DNA from: Fidelibacterota bacterium | GTDB lineage: Bacteria; Fidelibacterota; UBA2242; B5-G15 | DNA length: 16,834 nt | Assembly (NCBI GenBank): GCA_003645825.1 | Contig: QNCQ01000009.1 | Coordinates: forward strand, 1 to 16,834 | Reading direction: 5' to 3' | The notes under the pieces: generated by a model | What the model was told of the DNA's origin: nothing | The model's input: the letters and a program-made list of their open reading frames with translations, nothing else | Databases searched by the model: none | Position numbers and translations under genes: made by a program | Shown: piece by piece, positions 7,566 to 15,955 of the stretch | Layout of the letters: each line of letters begins with the position of its first letter | Position numbering within the stretch: the stretch's first letter is position 1

Positions 7566-8387
7566 ATGAAAAATCTAATATCTAAATTTGCAATACCTAT
7601 GTTGCTACTTGCAATGTACGTTTTCCAACACCCATCCTGTGAAGATAGCATGAAGAAGTTCAACCCAGAAAAAGATCTGCTGTCGCTTCACTACGACCAT
7701 GCCCCCGATAAAGATGATGGTCAAAGCGCGGCAGCCGACCGAACAATACTGCAATCTATGTTCGGAAAAGAGTGGATAAAAAAGCACGCTATACCCGTTT
7801 CTGGAGCATACGGTAAGAACGCGGAAATGTTCAATGTCCAGTCTAATGCTGTGATGGATGCCGCTTGGAACGACTGTGGCGGATGGCTAGCAGGGCATGA
7901 AAATCATGAAAAAGTAGTTGCCCAGCTAGCAGATCGTTGGATAGAAGTTCTAAAAGCTGGCGGAGATATTTGGGTAAAAGAAGGAGGACAATCGGATATC
8001 ACCGCAGAGGTAGTTCGAAGAATCCGTAAACTGGCACCAGAAATAGACACAAAAGAACGAATACACGTTGTACAGCATGCAAGTTGGAATGAGGAGCAGA
8101 CAACGGATTCTGCTCTTGCCTACACAAAAGAATATACCAATTATATCAGAATTGACGATGCGAATGCCTACTTGAATATCAAAGGAGGCGATGAAGCCTT
8201 TGTAAAGGCTGCTTATGAACATCCGATTTTCGGTAAAATATGGAAAGCAGCATTCGAATACTACAATCCCAAAGAAAGACTTGATTTCTCAGATACAGGA
8301 GAACTTATGTATATTCTTGGACTTGGAAAAATCAGTATTGATGAATTTAGAAAGCGATTTCTGAGTAGCAACGACAGTAGATTATAA
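7566..8387 (+). CDS. Exported protein of unknown function, possibly nucleoside-hydrolase-like
   Basis: I cannot assign this 273-residue protein to a characterised family. The N-terminus is a signal peptide (MKNLISKFAIPMLLLAMYVF). HPSC at 22-25 is a poor lipobox, so a secreted or periplasmic form is more likely than a lipoprotein. Close to the mature start is HYDHAPDKDDGQS, with Asp44, Asp48, Asp50 and Asp51. This resembles the DxDPGxDD calcium/ribose site at the start of inosine-uridine nucleoside hydrolases, and VSGAYG then sits where those enzymes have their second strand. Further on are GGDIWVKEGGQSD (132-144), HVVQHASWNE (167-176), YIRIDDAN (193-200) and a DFSDTGELMYILGLG segment. Many His, Asp and Trp residues suggest an enzyme. 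AAGGAG lies eight bases before the ATG. The hydrolase idea is inference. Confidence 0.8.
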   Translation: MKNLISKFAIPMLLLAMYVFQHPSCEDSMKKFNPEKDLLSLHYDHAPDKDDGQSAAADRTILQSMFGKEWIKKHAIPVSGAYGKNAEMFNVQSNAVMDAAWNDCGGWLAGHENHEKVVAQLADRWIEVLKAGGDIWVKEGGQSDITAEVVRRIRKLAPEIDTKERIHVVQHASWNEEQTTDSALAYTKEYTNYIRIDDANAYLNIKGGDEAFVKAAYEHPIFGKIWKAAFEYYNPKERLDFSDTGELMYILGLGKISIDEFRKRFLSSNDSRL

Positions 8388-8423
8388 TAAAATAGGTCTA
8401 TAAAGAATTTTAACTCTATTTTA
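8388..8423. terminator. Weak inverted repeat between convergent genes
   Basis: TAAAATAG (8388-8395) and CTATTTTA (8416-8423) are exact inverted copies separated by 20 bases. They fill the whole gap between the exported protein gene and the end of the comF operon. The long loop and AT-only character make it at best a weak bidirectional terminator. Confidence 0.25.
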
Positions 8424-9098
8424 GTCCATGAGCGGTGTTGCTATAGCAATTCCTATTACTTCTTTTACCCCAGCAGACCTTAGAGCCTTAGCAGCATAAT
8501 TCAATGTCGCACCTGTAGTAACGACATCATCAAGTAAGATTACGCTCCGACCCTTAAAAGATTTTTGATATCGCGAAATACAGAAAGCATCTTCAACATT
8601 CTTTTTTCGTTCCTCAACCCCTAGATTTGTCTGGGATACTGTGTATTTTCGCCTCACCAGAAAGCCAACCTCAACAGGCACACCTACACTTGCAGAAAAA
8701 CCCCTTGCAAGAATCTCAGACTGGTTGTACCCTCGCTCCCTCTTTTTAACCGGATTCAATGGAACGGGTATAATAACCTCACATTCCAAAACCCGAGGCA
8801 TTCTCCTTAGTTCTTTCCCAGCTCTATATCCAAGTTCGTATGCAACAGACCTAAATCCTGAGTACTTTATCATGTGAACAATTTTTTGAAAAACCTCATC
8901 GAAAATATACACGGCTACAAGCATATCCAGATGATCAGTATAAACCTTATTCTCAATAACAAATGATGGTAGTTTCCTAAGTTTCTCCCAGCAGGCATCA
9001 CAAACCTTATTCCCGAACCCACCCAGAATCCTGCCGCACGAAATGCAGAGAGGGGGGAAAACAATAGACAAAACACTATTAAAAATTCTCCCAAACAT
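8421..9098 (-). CDS. comF: ComF family phosphoribosyltransferase-like protein
   Basis: The 225 residues have the ComFC layout. An N-terminal zinc finger with Cys18, Cys21, Cys33 and Cys36 precedes a type I phosphoribosyltransferase domain. That domain contains PVPLNPVKKRERGYNQSEILA (near residues 112-132) and the PRPP loop ILLDDVVTTGAT (187-198). In naturally competent bacteria ComF is cytosolic and needed to bring single-stranded DNA across the inner membrane. It is also widespread in organisms where competence is untested, so the role here is open. The ATG overlaps the stop of the ROK kinase gene as TAATG, so translation is probably coupled. It is the last gene of the operon. No comE or pilus genes are in the window. 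Confidence 0.92.
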   Translation of the reverse strand: MFGRIFNSVLSIVFPPLCISCGRILGGFGNKVCDACWEKLRKLPSFVIENKVYTDHLDMLVAVYIFDEVFQKIVHMIKYSGFRSVAYELGYRAGKELRRMPRVLECEVIIPVPLNPVKKRERGYNQSEILARGFSASVGVPVEVGFLVRRKYTVSQTNLGVEERKKNVEDAFCISRYQKSFKGRSVILLDDVVTTGATLNYAAKALRSAGVKEVIGIAIATPLMD

Positions 9099-9979
9099 TA
9101 CGTAAAGCTATTCAACGAAGCTGAACCAATAATTCCTGCTACCTCACCCAGAGAACTCCTTGCCAATTTTAAACTTTTTCTTGGTTTATCATGTATATTT
9201 TTAAACAACTCCCTTTTCATAGAGTCGTAAAAAAAATCATAACCTTTCGAGACAGATCCACCCATTACTATTATCTCGGGGTCTAGAACATTTACAAGAT
9301 ATGTCAGTGCTTTCCCTAAGTGTTTCCCAAACTCATACCAGGTATCAAGTGCCGCCGGATCCTTTCTCTGAGCAAGAGTATATATCTGAGTGGGGGATAG
9401 ATAGTCTCCATGTATCTCTTTATATATTTTGCTCAACCCCCTCCCCGAAATATAATCTTCAAAAACCCCCTCCTTATAAGGAGAAAGGGCATACTCCATA
9501 GCGGTACCGGTAGCACCTCTATATATTTCACCTTTGTAAACAAACCCGAGTCCAAAACCTGTACCAAGAGTTACCCCAAGCACATAATCCATTCCTTTTG
9601 CCTGCCCAGCCCTCTGTTCACCAAGGGTGAAACAATTTGCATCATTGTCAACAAGGGTTTCAACCCCGGTAAGATCCTGAACTTTAGGACCAAGGGGGAA
9701 ATCCTGGAGGATAACCAGATTAGGAGTTTTCAAAATAGTTCCCGTAGCCTGATCAAGCGGGCCTGGAGAACCGATGCCTATCTTTTCAATATCTTCCCAT
9801 GTAAGACCTTTCTTTTTAAGCAAACTCTCCATAGCTTCTACCATAGCATTTACAAGGTCATCGGCATCCTTGCACTCCGCCACGAAAAATCTTTCCACTT
9901 CCTCTATCAACTTCCAATTTTCCACAAGCCCGATGCTTACCTTCGTTCCCCCAAGATCAACACCAAAACATATTCCCAT
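9098..9979 (-). CDS. ROK family sugar kinase lacking the zinc motif
   Basis: This 293-residue cytosolic kinase of the ROK/actin-ATPase fold probably phosphorylates glucose or a related hexose. From the ATG at 9979 the phosphate-1 loop is GVDLGGTK (6-13), GSPGPLD spans 70-76, the catalytic-base motif is DNDAN (Asp113), and the adenosine/phosphate-2 loop is LGTGFGLG. The ROK signature normally continues with a His and a CxCGxxGCxE zinc site. Here the region reads GTAMEYALSPYKEGVFEDYISG with no cysteine after residue 116, so the zinc site is gone. A longer frame starts with TTG at 9985, but GGGAGG (9989-9994) lies nine bases from the ATG and only three from the TTG, so I chose the ATG. Substrate specificity cannot be read: glucokinase is the default guess, and other hexoses or N-acetyl sugars remain possible. 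Confidence 0.88.
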   Translation of the reverse strand: MGICFGVDLGGTKVSIGLVENWKLIEEVERFFVAECKDADDLVNAMVEAMESLLKKKGLTWEDIEKIGIGSPGPLDQATGTILKTPNLVILQDFPLGPKVQDLTGVETLVDNDANCFTLGEQRAGQAKGMDYVLGVTLGTGFGLGFVYKGEIYRGATGTAMEYALSPYKEGVFEDYISGRGLSKIYKEIHGDYLSPTQIYTLAQRKDPAALDTWYEFGKHLGKALTYLVNVLDPEIIVMGGSVSKGYDFFYDSMKRELFKNIHDKPRKSLKLARSSLGEVAGIIGSASLNSFT

Positions 9980-9988
9980 TGTCAAAAT

Positions 9989-9994
9989 CCTCCC
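9989..9994 (-). promoter_or_regulatory. Shine-Dalgarno site that decides the ROK kinase start
   Basis: GGGAGG on the minus strand directly follows the TAA of the GWxTD gene. It is nine bases from the ATG at 9979 and three from the TTG at 9985, which favours the ATG. Confidence 0.7.
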
Positions 9995-11335
9995 TTACTG
10001 TTTTATCCATCGCTGCCAATCTTCATCATGCAACTCCTTCCTGGCCGTTGAGTGAACAAGCTCCATAACCCCGTAGCCTGTTTTGTCCACGAAGACAAAG
10101 ATCACTCCTCCCTCTATTCCATAATAATGCCATATCTGATAGGGTTTGGTACCCATAGTATAATTGTACCTTTCGACCTCGGAAGGAAAACCATACTGAA
10201 TCAATACTCTCCCCATATCCGTGGCCCATCCCTCTAAATAAATGTTTCCAAAATGCTGATTCGCATACTCCAAACGCTTCATGAACTCCGCTCTGGCCTC
10301 GTTAACTTCAGTGCTGGGATCAGGGTCACGGTTGTCCCAGAAATGAGCTACTATTTTTCTTTTCCCCTCTAGGGTAGCTCTTTTGTACCTCTTTTTCTCC
10401 TCTTCTGTCGCAATATATTTCAATGGACCAAAAATTCTATCTAGCTCTTCCTCGCTCATGTTTGCATACATAAAATCAACCAGCACCTTATCCACATTTT
10501 CCCTGTTCTCTTCACTTACAATATAAAATTTTTTCTCTGCTGTCGCAGACTGACCACTCACTGGATCCCTCACAGTAATAACAAGTTTATAAATACCACT
10601 CTCTAATTTACGAACATCAATACTGTTTATCTCTACAGCTGAATCTCCCGGCTTGTTCTTTCTCATCTCGCCAATTTCCATTACTGTATCGCCATCGAGG
10701 TCACATATTTCATACTCTACTGAATACTCCCTATCCTTACCCGGGCCATATTCAAGATTATAAACTTCACAAAAAGTGTACATTTGAGGAGCATGAAATC
10801 CAAAAATAGCACTGGCGTTAGGGACGAGATCATAGCCAAAGTATCTACTGAACTTATTTTCTTTTTCGGTTCTGGACATCTGAGAGCAAAGCTCTATTCC
10901 ACTTATCTCCAGCTTTCTCGATGAATACGAATTAAAGGAAACTTTTTCCTTCTTTATATACTTTTTCTTTGCGTTCAGATCTACCACAACAGCAACTATC
11001 TCATAATCCCCTGGCTTTACCTCAAACACAGCCAGCTCAGGGATCTTCTGAGTCCTTTTTATCAATAGGGTATCGCTGGTCCTATCTCTGAGTATCCACC
11101 TATCCCAGACAACCACTGTATCTCTCTGAGCAATAGCGACTCTAATCTCCATCAGGGAACCATATCCTCCGTCTTCAAGAGTCACAAATTTCAACAAACT
11201 GCGTGGAATAAGGAGACTTACCTCAACCACTACGGAACTGTTCTCCCCCCTGAAAGTTGTATAATCAAGGTCAAAATCCTGGGCAATTAAAAAGTTCAAA
11301 ATAAATAAAACTATGAAAAATACCTTTCGCCACAT
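9995..11335 (-). CDS. GWxTD domain-containing exported protein
   Basis: This 446-residue protein starts with a Sec signal peptide (MWRKVFFIVLFILNFLIAQ), so it is exported to the periplasm or cell surface. Residues 20-280 are rich in beta-strand patterns with two immunoglobulin-like or macroglobulin-like stretches, including GIYKLVITVRDPVSG. The C-terminal part carries the name-giving GWATD at 369-373, followed by an aromatic-rich tail with IWHYYG. GWxTD proteins occur widely in FCB-group and related candidate phyla and have no settled function. The gene starts 16 bases after smc ends, with only a weak ribosome binding site (GAG), and ends 15 bases before the kinase ATG. Its place inside the smc operon suggests steady expression. 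It is not a chromosome-segregation factor by itself, because it is exported. Confidence 0.87.
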   Translation of the reverse strand: MWRKVFFIVLFILNFLIAQDFDLDYTTFRGENSSVVVEVSLLIPRSLLKFVTLEDGGYGSLMEIRVAIAQRDTVVVWDRWILRDRTSDTLLIKRTQKIPELAVFEVKPGDYEIVAVVVDLNAKKKYIKKEKVSFNSYSSRKLEISGIELCSQMSRTEKENKFSRYFGYDLVPNASAIFGFHAPQMYTFCEVYNLEYGPGKDREYSVEYEICDLDGDTVMEIGEMRKNKPGDSAVEINSIDVRKLESGIYKLVITVRDPVSGQSATAEKKFYIVSEENRENVDKVLVDFMYANMSEEELDRIFGPLKYIATEEEKKRYKRATLEGKRKIVAHFWDNRDPDPSTEVNEARAEFMKRLEYANQHFGNIYLEGWATDMGRVLIQYGFPSEVERYNYTMGTKPYQIWHYYGIEGGVIFVFVDKTGYGVMELVHSTARKELHDEDWQRWIKQ

Positions 11336-11351
11336 CGTTTTTTTCTCAAAC

Positions 11352-14300
11352 TTATTTTAACTTTACAGAAACTATTTGGCTCACGCCCTTTTCAGGCATC
11401 GTCACTCCATATAAAACATCAGCTATACTCATGGTAAGCTTATTGTGCGTCACAATAATAAACTGGGTGCTGGTGGCAAACGACTTTATAACAGTCGTAA
11501 ATCTCCTTATATTTTCATCATCCAAAGGAGCATCAACTTCATCCAGAATGCAAAAAGGGCTGGGCTTAACCTGGTAAATAGCAAAAAGCAAAGCTATAGC
11601 TGTAAGAGCCTTCTCTCCCGAAGATAACATTTTCAAAGATTGGAGCCGTTTCCCTCCAGGGCATGCATAAACTTCCACCCTGGCTTCCAGAGGGTCATCA
11701 GCACCCTCAAGCTTCAGCTCAGCCACACCCCCACCAAAAAAGGTAGCAAAAGTTTCTCTAAAGTTCCCCTGAATCTTTTCAAAAATTCTCAGATACTGTT
11801 CCCTCGCTATTTTATCTATCTCCGATATAATCTCCCTTAAACTTCCTTCAGATTTCACAAGATCATTTCTCTGCTGTTTCAAAAACCTTAATCTCTCACT
11901 TTCCGATTCATACTCTTCTCTTACCCCGAGATTAATTGAACCAAGATTTTCAAGTTCCCGTCTGTACCTCTCAATATTGCGACTTATCACCTCCTCATCA
12001 ACTTCCCTGTCCACCTTCTCTATATCCACCTCACTTTTGTACTTTTCCCTAACAACTGCCCTCAGCTCATTTTCACGGGCCTCATACTCCTTTATTTCCA
12101 ATTCAACCCTGGCAATTCTATCTGTAATTTCCTCCTTACGATGCCTTAACTTGTACAACCGCATGTTTATTTCTGCCACTTCTTCTTTAAGCCTCTCTAT
12201 TTTTTCGGACTTCTCGTCTATCGTTGACTGCAATTCTTTATACTTGCTGTCCAGCTCCATTAGAGTCGTTCTTTTCGCTCCTATTCTTTCTGCCAGTTCT
12301 CTCCTCTTGTTACCCAGTTGCTTGATCCTTTCTTCAAACTCACCAATCTTCATCCGGGAAGTATCCAAAAACCTCGCGTTAACATCCAGACGCCTAAGGT
12401 AGTTTTCGAGTTCATTTTCTAGATTAACCAGCTTTATCCTACTGTCCGATATCTCCTTGTTTATGCTTTCATATACACTACTTACCTTACTAAATTCCCC
12501 CTCCAAATTCTCAAGTTCAGACTCCAGCTCCGCAATTTTAGCATTGCAATCGAATACAATTTCCTTTTCCTTTTTAAGCCTGGACGAAAACGACTCTATC
12601 GCTACCTCATTATTCACCTTGTTCTCTTTAAGAACCTCAATGGCGCTGGAAATCTTACTCTTTTCAATTTGAAGATTCTTTAACTCTTCCGATCTCTTTT
12701 TCAGCTTCTCCTCAAGTGTGTTTATCTTTTCATTCAGTTGTTTCAAAACAATCTGAGAAGTTTTTTTACTCTCTCTCAACTCATCCAGCTCGGACTGTTG
12801 GGCCTCCAGCCGGTGATTTAAAACCTCCAGCTTTTCACCTAATCTATTAAGCGTAATTTTCCTGCCAATTAGAATGTTCTCCCGATCATCACTCTTTGTA
12901 ATAACAAATGTACTATCAGCCCTTCTATACTTACCAGAGGTTGTTACAAAACCAATGCCTTCGTACTCTTTCCTTCCAACCAGGCTATCAAACTCCTCAT
13001 CGCTACATAAATATACGTTTCCAAAAAGAGCCTCTACAACCGGTTCGATTTCAGCGGTATAACTAACCAGTTCTCTCAAAGGAACAAAACGCCCATCAGG
13101 AATTTTCCTGCTATCTTTCTTCCTTAATCCACGCAAAGGAATAAGTCTCAGTCTTCCTTTACCAGAATTCAGAATATCTCGAATAGCAGCAGAAATCTCT
13201 CTGTAATCCTCTACAATCAAAATATTATCCAGATCCTCAACTACCGTCTCAATAACATTGTGATATTTCTTATCGATTTCAATTAAATCAAAAAGTGCTC
13301 CCTTTATCCCCTCAAACTCAGATTGCCGCTTTAATACCTTCGAAAACAAATCATTTACACCGGCGGTTCTATCAACCAGTTCCTCATAAAACTTTATCCT
13401 GTCTTTTATCCCACCAATTTCAATTTTCGTCCCATTAAGCTTACGAACAAGTTTTTCCTCATTTCTTACAAGTTTATCAAACCTACTCTTCTCCTGATTT
13501 AAAGCAGATATGTGGTTGCCAAGACCATTTTGTAATTTCACTACTTCTTCAGAAATTCTCTTTATCTTCTCGGACACTTTTTCCAGGTCATTCTGGCCGG
13601 CTTTAAGCTTGTTTCCGATATCTTCATTTTCCTTCAACCTGGTGTCGATATTCTCCTGAAGATTTTTGATCCTCTCTTCCGCTTCTCCCTTCGTCCTCAC
13701 AAGAGCAAACTCCCTATCCCTCAACTCCTGGATTTTTCTGTTCAGCTCCTCATATCTATCTTTCACCTGTTCAAGTTGCTTTTCCTTCCTTTCCCGAACG
13801 ACTTTATTGGTTTCTATTTTCTCTTTCAAATCCTTCACTCTGGCCTGAAAGTTTAGATTATCACGCTCTCTTCTTTCTATTTCATATTTCAGGTCATGAA
13901 GAGCTTTTTTCTCCCTCTCTATCCCAACATCCAGATTTCTTAGCTGCTCTTCCATCAAAATTTGCTCTTTTTCTATATCATTCTTTTTATGGAGCAGTTC
14001 ATCTCTATCTACCATCAAACTGGTACTTTCTTCCTCCAGCATAGAGAGTGCTTTCTGGTTTTCTTCTGAAGCTCTCTCCAGTTCTAATATTTCCTTATCA
14101 AGCTTCTCCCTCTCCAGTCTGAGTTCAGCAAGACTGTCCCTCAGAGGCTCAAGGTACGTTCTTATATCTATTATCCTCCTTGCGGTAAGGAGAATTTCGG
14201 CCTCAATCAGTCTCTTAGTATAATCCTGATATCTCTCATACTTCCTTAACTGCGCCTTAAGTTTTCTAACCTTTGACTCAACTTCCTGAATTACATCATT

Positions 14301-14873
14301 CAATCTGAGCAGGTCATTTTCCGTAGTTTCCAGTTTCCTAATAGCGGTCTTCCTCTGAATTCTGTACTTATTTATCCCCGCTGCTTCTTCGAATAGCCGT
14401 CTTCGCTCATCAGGGTTTTCACTGAGTATGTTTTCTATCATTTTAAGCTCAATAATGGAATAGGCATCTGCCCCCATTCCTGTATCTATAAAAAGATCAT
14501 TAATATCTTTCAGCCGACATAAATGATTGTTTATCAAATATTCACTCTCACCATTTCTAAATAATCGCCTCGTTATGACGATATCGGACAACGCAATAGG
14601 AATTCTACCACTCTCATTATGAACAACAAGAGAAACCTCCGCCACGTTCAGTGGTTTCCTGGACTCGGTCCCATTGAAAATAACATCTACATTCTTATCA
14701 ACTCTCAAAACTGTAGGCTTTTGCTCACCCATGACCCATCGTATCGCATCAACAATATTAGACTTCCCACAACCATTGGGACCAACAATAGCTGTAATAC
14801 CACGGTCAAATTCTATCTCTGACTTCCTGTAAAAAGATTTAAACCCGTATAAACTTAGTTTTGAGATATACAT
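11352..14873 (-). CDS. smc: Chromosome segregation ATPase SMC
   Basis: SMC homodimers entrap and organise DNA and, with ScpA/ScpB, compact and separate the chromosome. The 1173 residues match bacterial SMC (about 1150-1200). The N-terminal head has the Walker A motif GPNGCGKSN at 31-39. A long heptad-rich coiled coil runs from about residue 165 to 495. The hinge follows at roughly 500-670, with EGIKGALFDLI and EYEGIGFVTTSGKYRR. A second coiled coil runs to about 1010. The C-terminal head has the ABC signature LSSGEKALTAI from 1083 and Walker B ILDEVDAPLDD from 1109. The ATG lies six bases after the HIT gene stop, with a modest AGG upstream. scpA and scpB are not in the window. The gene is complete, with no frameshift. 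Confidence 0.98.
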   Translation of the reverse strand: MYISKLSLYGFKSFYRKSEIEFDRGITAIVGPNGCGKSNIVDAIRWVMGEQKPTVLRVDKNVDVIFNGTESRKPLNVAEVSLVVHNESGRIPIALSDIVITRRLFRNGESEYLINNHLCRLKDINDLFIDTGMGADAYSIIELKMIENILSENPDERRRLFEEAAGINKYRIQRKTAIRKLETTENDLLRLNDVIQEVESKVRKLKAQLRKYERYQDYTKRLIEAEILLTARRIIDIRTYLEPLRDSLAELRLEREKLDKEILELERASEENQKALSMLEEESTSLMVDRDELLHKKNDIEKEQILMEEQLRNLDVGIEREKKALHDLKYEIERRERDNLNFQARVKDLKEKIETNKVVRERKEKQLEQVKDRYEELNRKIQELRDREFALVRTKGEAEERIKNLQENIDTRLKENEDIGNKLKAGQNDLEKVSEKIKRISEEVVKLQNGLGNHISALNQEKSRFDKLVRNEEKLVRKLNGTKIEIGGIKDRIKFYEELVDRTAGVNDLFSKVLKRQSEFEGIKGALFDLIEIDKKYHNVIETVVEDLDNILIVEDYREISAAIRDILNSGKGRLRLIPLRGLRKKDSRKIPDGRFVPLRELVSYTAEIEPVVEALFGNVYLCSDEEFDSLVGRKEYEGIGFVTTSGKYRRADSTFVITKSDDRENILIGRKITLNRLGEKLEVLNHRLEAQQSELDELRESKKTSQIVLKQLNEKINTLEEKLKKRSEELKNLQIEKSKISSAIEVLKENKVNNEVAIESFSSRLKKEKEIVFDCNAKIAELESELENLEGEFSKVSSVYESINKEISDSRIKLVNLENELENYLRRLDVNARFLDTSRMKIGEFEERIKQLGNKRRELAERIGAKRTTLMELDSKYKELQSTIDEKSEKIERLKEEVAEINMRLYKLRHRKEEITDRIARVELEIKEYEARENELRAVVREKYKSEVDIEKVDREVDEEVISRNIERYRRELENLGSINLGVREEYESESERLRFLKQQRNDLVKSEGSLREIISEIDKIAREQYLRIFEKIQGNFRETFATFFGGGVAELKLEGADDPLEARVEVYACPGGKRLQSLKMLSSGEKALTAIALLFAIYQVKPSPFCILDEVDAPLDDENIRRFTTVIKSFATSTQFIIVTHNKLTMSIADVLYGVTMPEKGVSQIVSVKLK

Positions 14874-14879
14874 AATTCA

Positions 14880-15227
14880 TTAACCTGGAGGCCACTTCAT
14901 TTTCCTGCCACCAAGAAGATGAAGATGAAGATGATATACTTCCTGCCCCGCATTCTGATGACAATTGATAACAAGCCTGTAACCTGACTCAGAAATTCCA
15001 CTTGTCACAGCAAGATCCCGTGCCACTCCAACCATTTTCCCGAGAAGCTGAAGGTCTTCCTCTTCAATATCATTCACCGTTGGAATATGTTTCTTGGGAA
15101 TTACCAAAATATGCACGGGTGCCCGAGGATTAATATCCCTGAAAGCTACCACATGATCATCCTCGAACAAAATCTCTGATTTAATCTCTTTGCGGACAAT
15201 TCTGCAAAAAATACACTCTTTACTCAA
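14880..15227 (-). CDS. HIT family hydrolase (HINT-like), TTG start
   Basis: This 115-residue histidine-triad protein belongs to the HINT branch, whose members hydrolyse phosphoramidates such as adenosine-5'-monophosphoramidate in the cytosol. The triad is His99-Leu-His101-Leu-His103 followed by two leucines. ARG-type substrate-pocket landmarks are present (FRDINPRAPVH near 29-39, IPKKHIPT near 43-50). Cys5 and Cys8 with downstream histidines may form the zinc site found in many HINT proteins. The start codon is TTG: GGGAGG (15235-15240) sits seven bases before it, and the TTGA overlaps the rsmE stop, so translation is coupled. Length is normal for the family. The cellular substrate is unknown. 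Confidence 0.93.
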   Translation of the reverse strand: MSKECIFCRIVRKEIKSEILFEDDHVVAFRDINPRAPVHILVIPKKHIPTVNDIEEEDLQLLGKMVGVARDLAVTSGISESGYRLVINCHQNAGQEVYHLHLHLLGGRKMKWPPG

Positions 15228-15955
15228 CTTTCAACCTCCCGATAAAAATGATACATAATATACGCAACTGCCGAAACCACAGCCAGATTAGACCTTAGTC
15301 TCTGATTTATTAATTTAACAGGTACAAAACCATTGTCAACCGCTTTTTTTACCTCTTCATGTGTAAAATCACCTTCAGGACCAAATATAATCGCAACAGA
15401 ATTAAGCTCGCTACGATCCTTTAGAAAATTCCTAAGCGTTACCCCAGCAGATTGATATGCAAGCAACTTTAATTCAGCATCCTGAACTATTTCAAACCAT
15501 TTTTCAAGCCTTACAACATCCAGTATTTCGGGTACTATACTTCCTCCACTCTGTTTTACAGACTCAATGGCAACTCTCTTCAATCTTTGAATATTCACAG
15601 ATTTTACTACCGAATTTTTCATCGCAACAGGACAGAAGCGTCTGACCCCAAGAGCAGTAGCATCTCTTATGATTTCTGTCAATGCCCCTGATTTCACAAC
15701 TCCGAAACCAACACTAACAATCGGAGTATCAGGTACTTTCTCTTCTTCAACAAACAGAATTCTACATTCGGCCACATTCTTTCCAATGTCTTCAATAACT
15801 GCACCATACTTCATTCCCTTCCCATCGAATAGCAGAATTTGATCTCCCTCTTTTTTTCTCAACACTTTTACAGCATGCTTGAAATCATCATCTACAAGGT
15901 AAGCTACCCCTGCAGCTAAATTAACCCTATCTGTAAAAAACTGAAACTCATGCAT
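15224..15955 (-). CDS. rsmE: 16S rRNA (uracil-1498-N3)-methyltransferase RsmE
   Basis: RsmE is a SPOUT-fold methyltransferase that uses S-adenosylmethionine to methylate U1498 of 16S rRNA in the assembled small subunit. The 243 residues match the family. The N-terminal PUA-like domain shows HAVKVLRKKEGD (27-38) and LLFDGKG. The C-terminal trefoil knot carries IFGPEGDFTHEE (190-201). The final family motif, usually RILRxETA, appears as QRLRSNLAVVSA (218-229): the arginine is kept, but the Glu-Thr pair is replaced by Asn-Leu. Its start codon overlaps the upstream stop as TAATG, and its stop overlaps the HIT start. It is part of the smc operon. Confidence 0.9.
   Translation of the reverse strand: MHEFQFFTDRVNLAAGVAYLVDDDFKHAVKVLRKKEGDQILLFDGKGMKYGAVIEDIGKNVAECRILFVEEEKVPDTPIVSVGFGVVKSGALTEIIRDATALGVRRFCPVAMKNSVVKSVNIQRLKRVAIESVKQSGGSIVPEILDVVRLEKWFEIVQDAELKLLAYQSAGVTLRNFLKDRSELNSVAIIFGPEGDFTHEEVKKAVDNGFVPVKLINQRLRSNLAVVSAVAYIMYHFYREVES
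15235..15240 (-). promoter_or_regulatory. Shine-Dalgarno site supporting the TTG start of the HIT gene
   Basis: GGGAGG on the minus strand lies inside the last codons of rsmE, seven bases before the TTG at 15227. No ATG or GTG start gives a complete HIT protein with comparable spacing. Confidence 0.65.

Noticed and set aside
9470..9483. Perfect 14-base palindrome CTCCTTATAAGGAG inside the ROK kinase gene
   Set aside because: It encodes ordinary residues (SPYKEG) in frame and lies far from any gene start. Probably chance, though it creates an internal AAGGAGG on the minus strand.
9410..10051. 213-residue plus-strand frame over the ROK kinase gene
   Set aside because: It lies antisense to a kinase with all family motifs. 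The translation has no recognisable domain and there is no ribosome binding site.
11977..12402. Serine-rich plus-strand frames antisense to smc
   Set aside because: They mirror the Glu/Lys/Arg-rich coiled-coil codons of smc and carry no independent signals.
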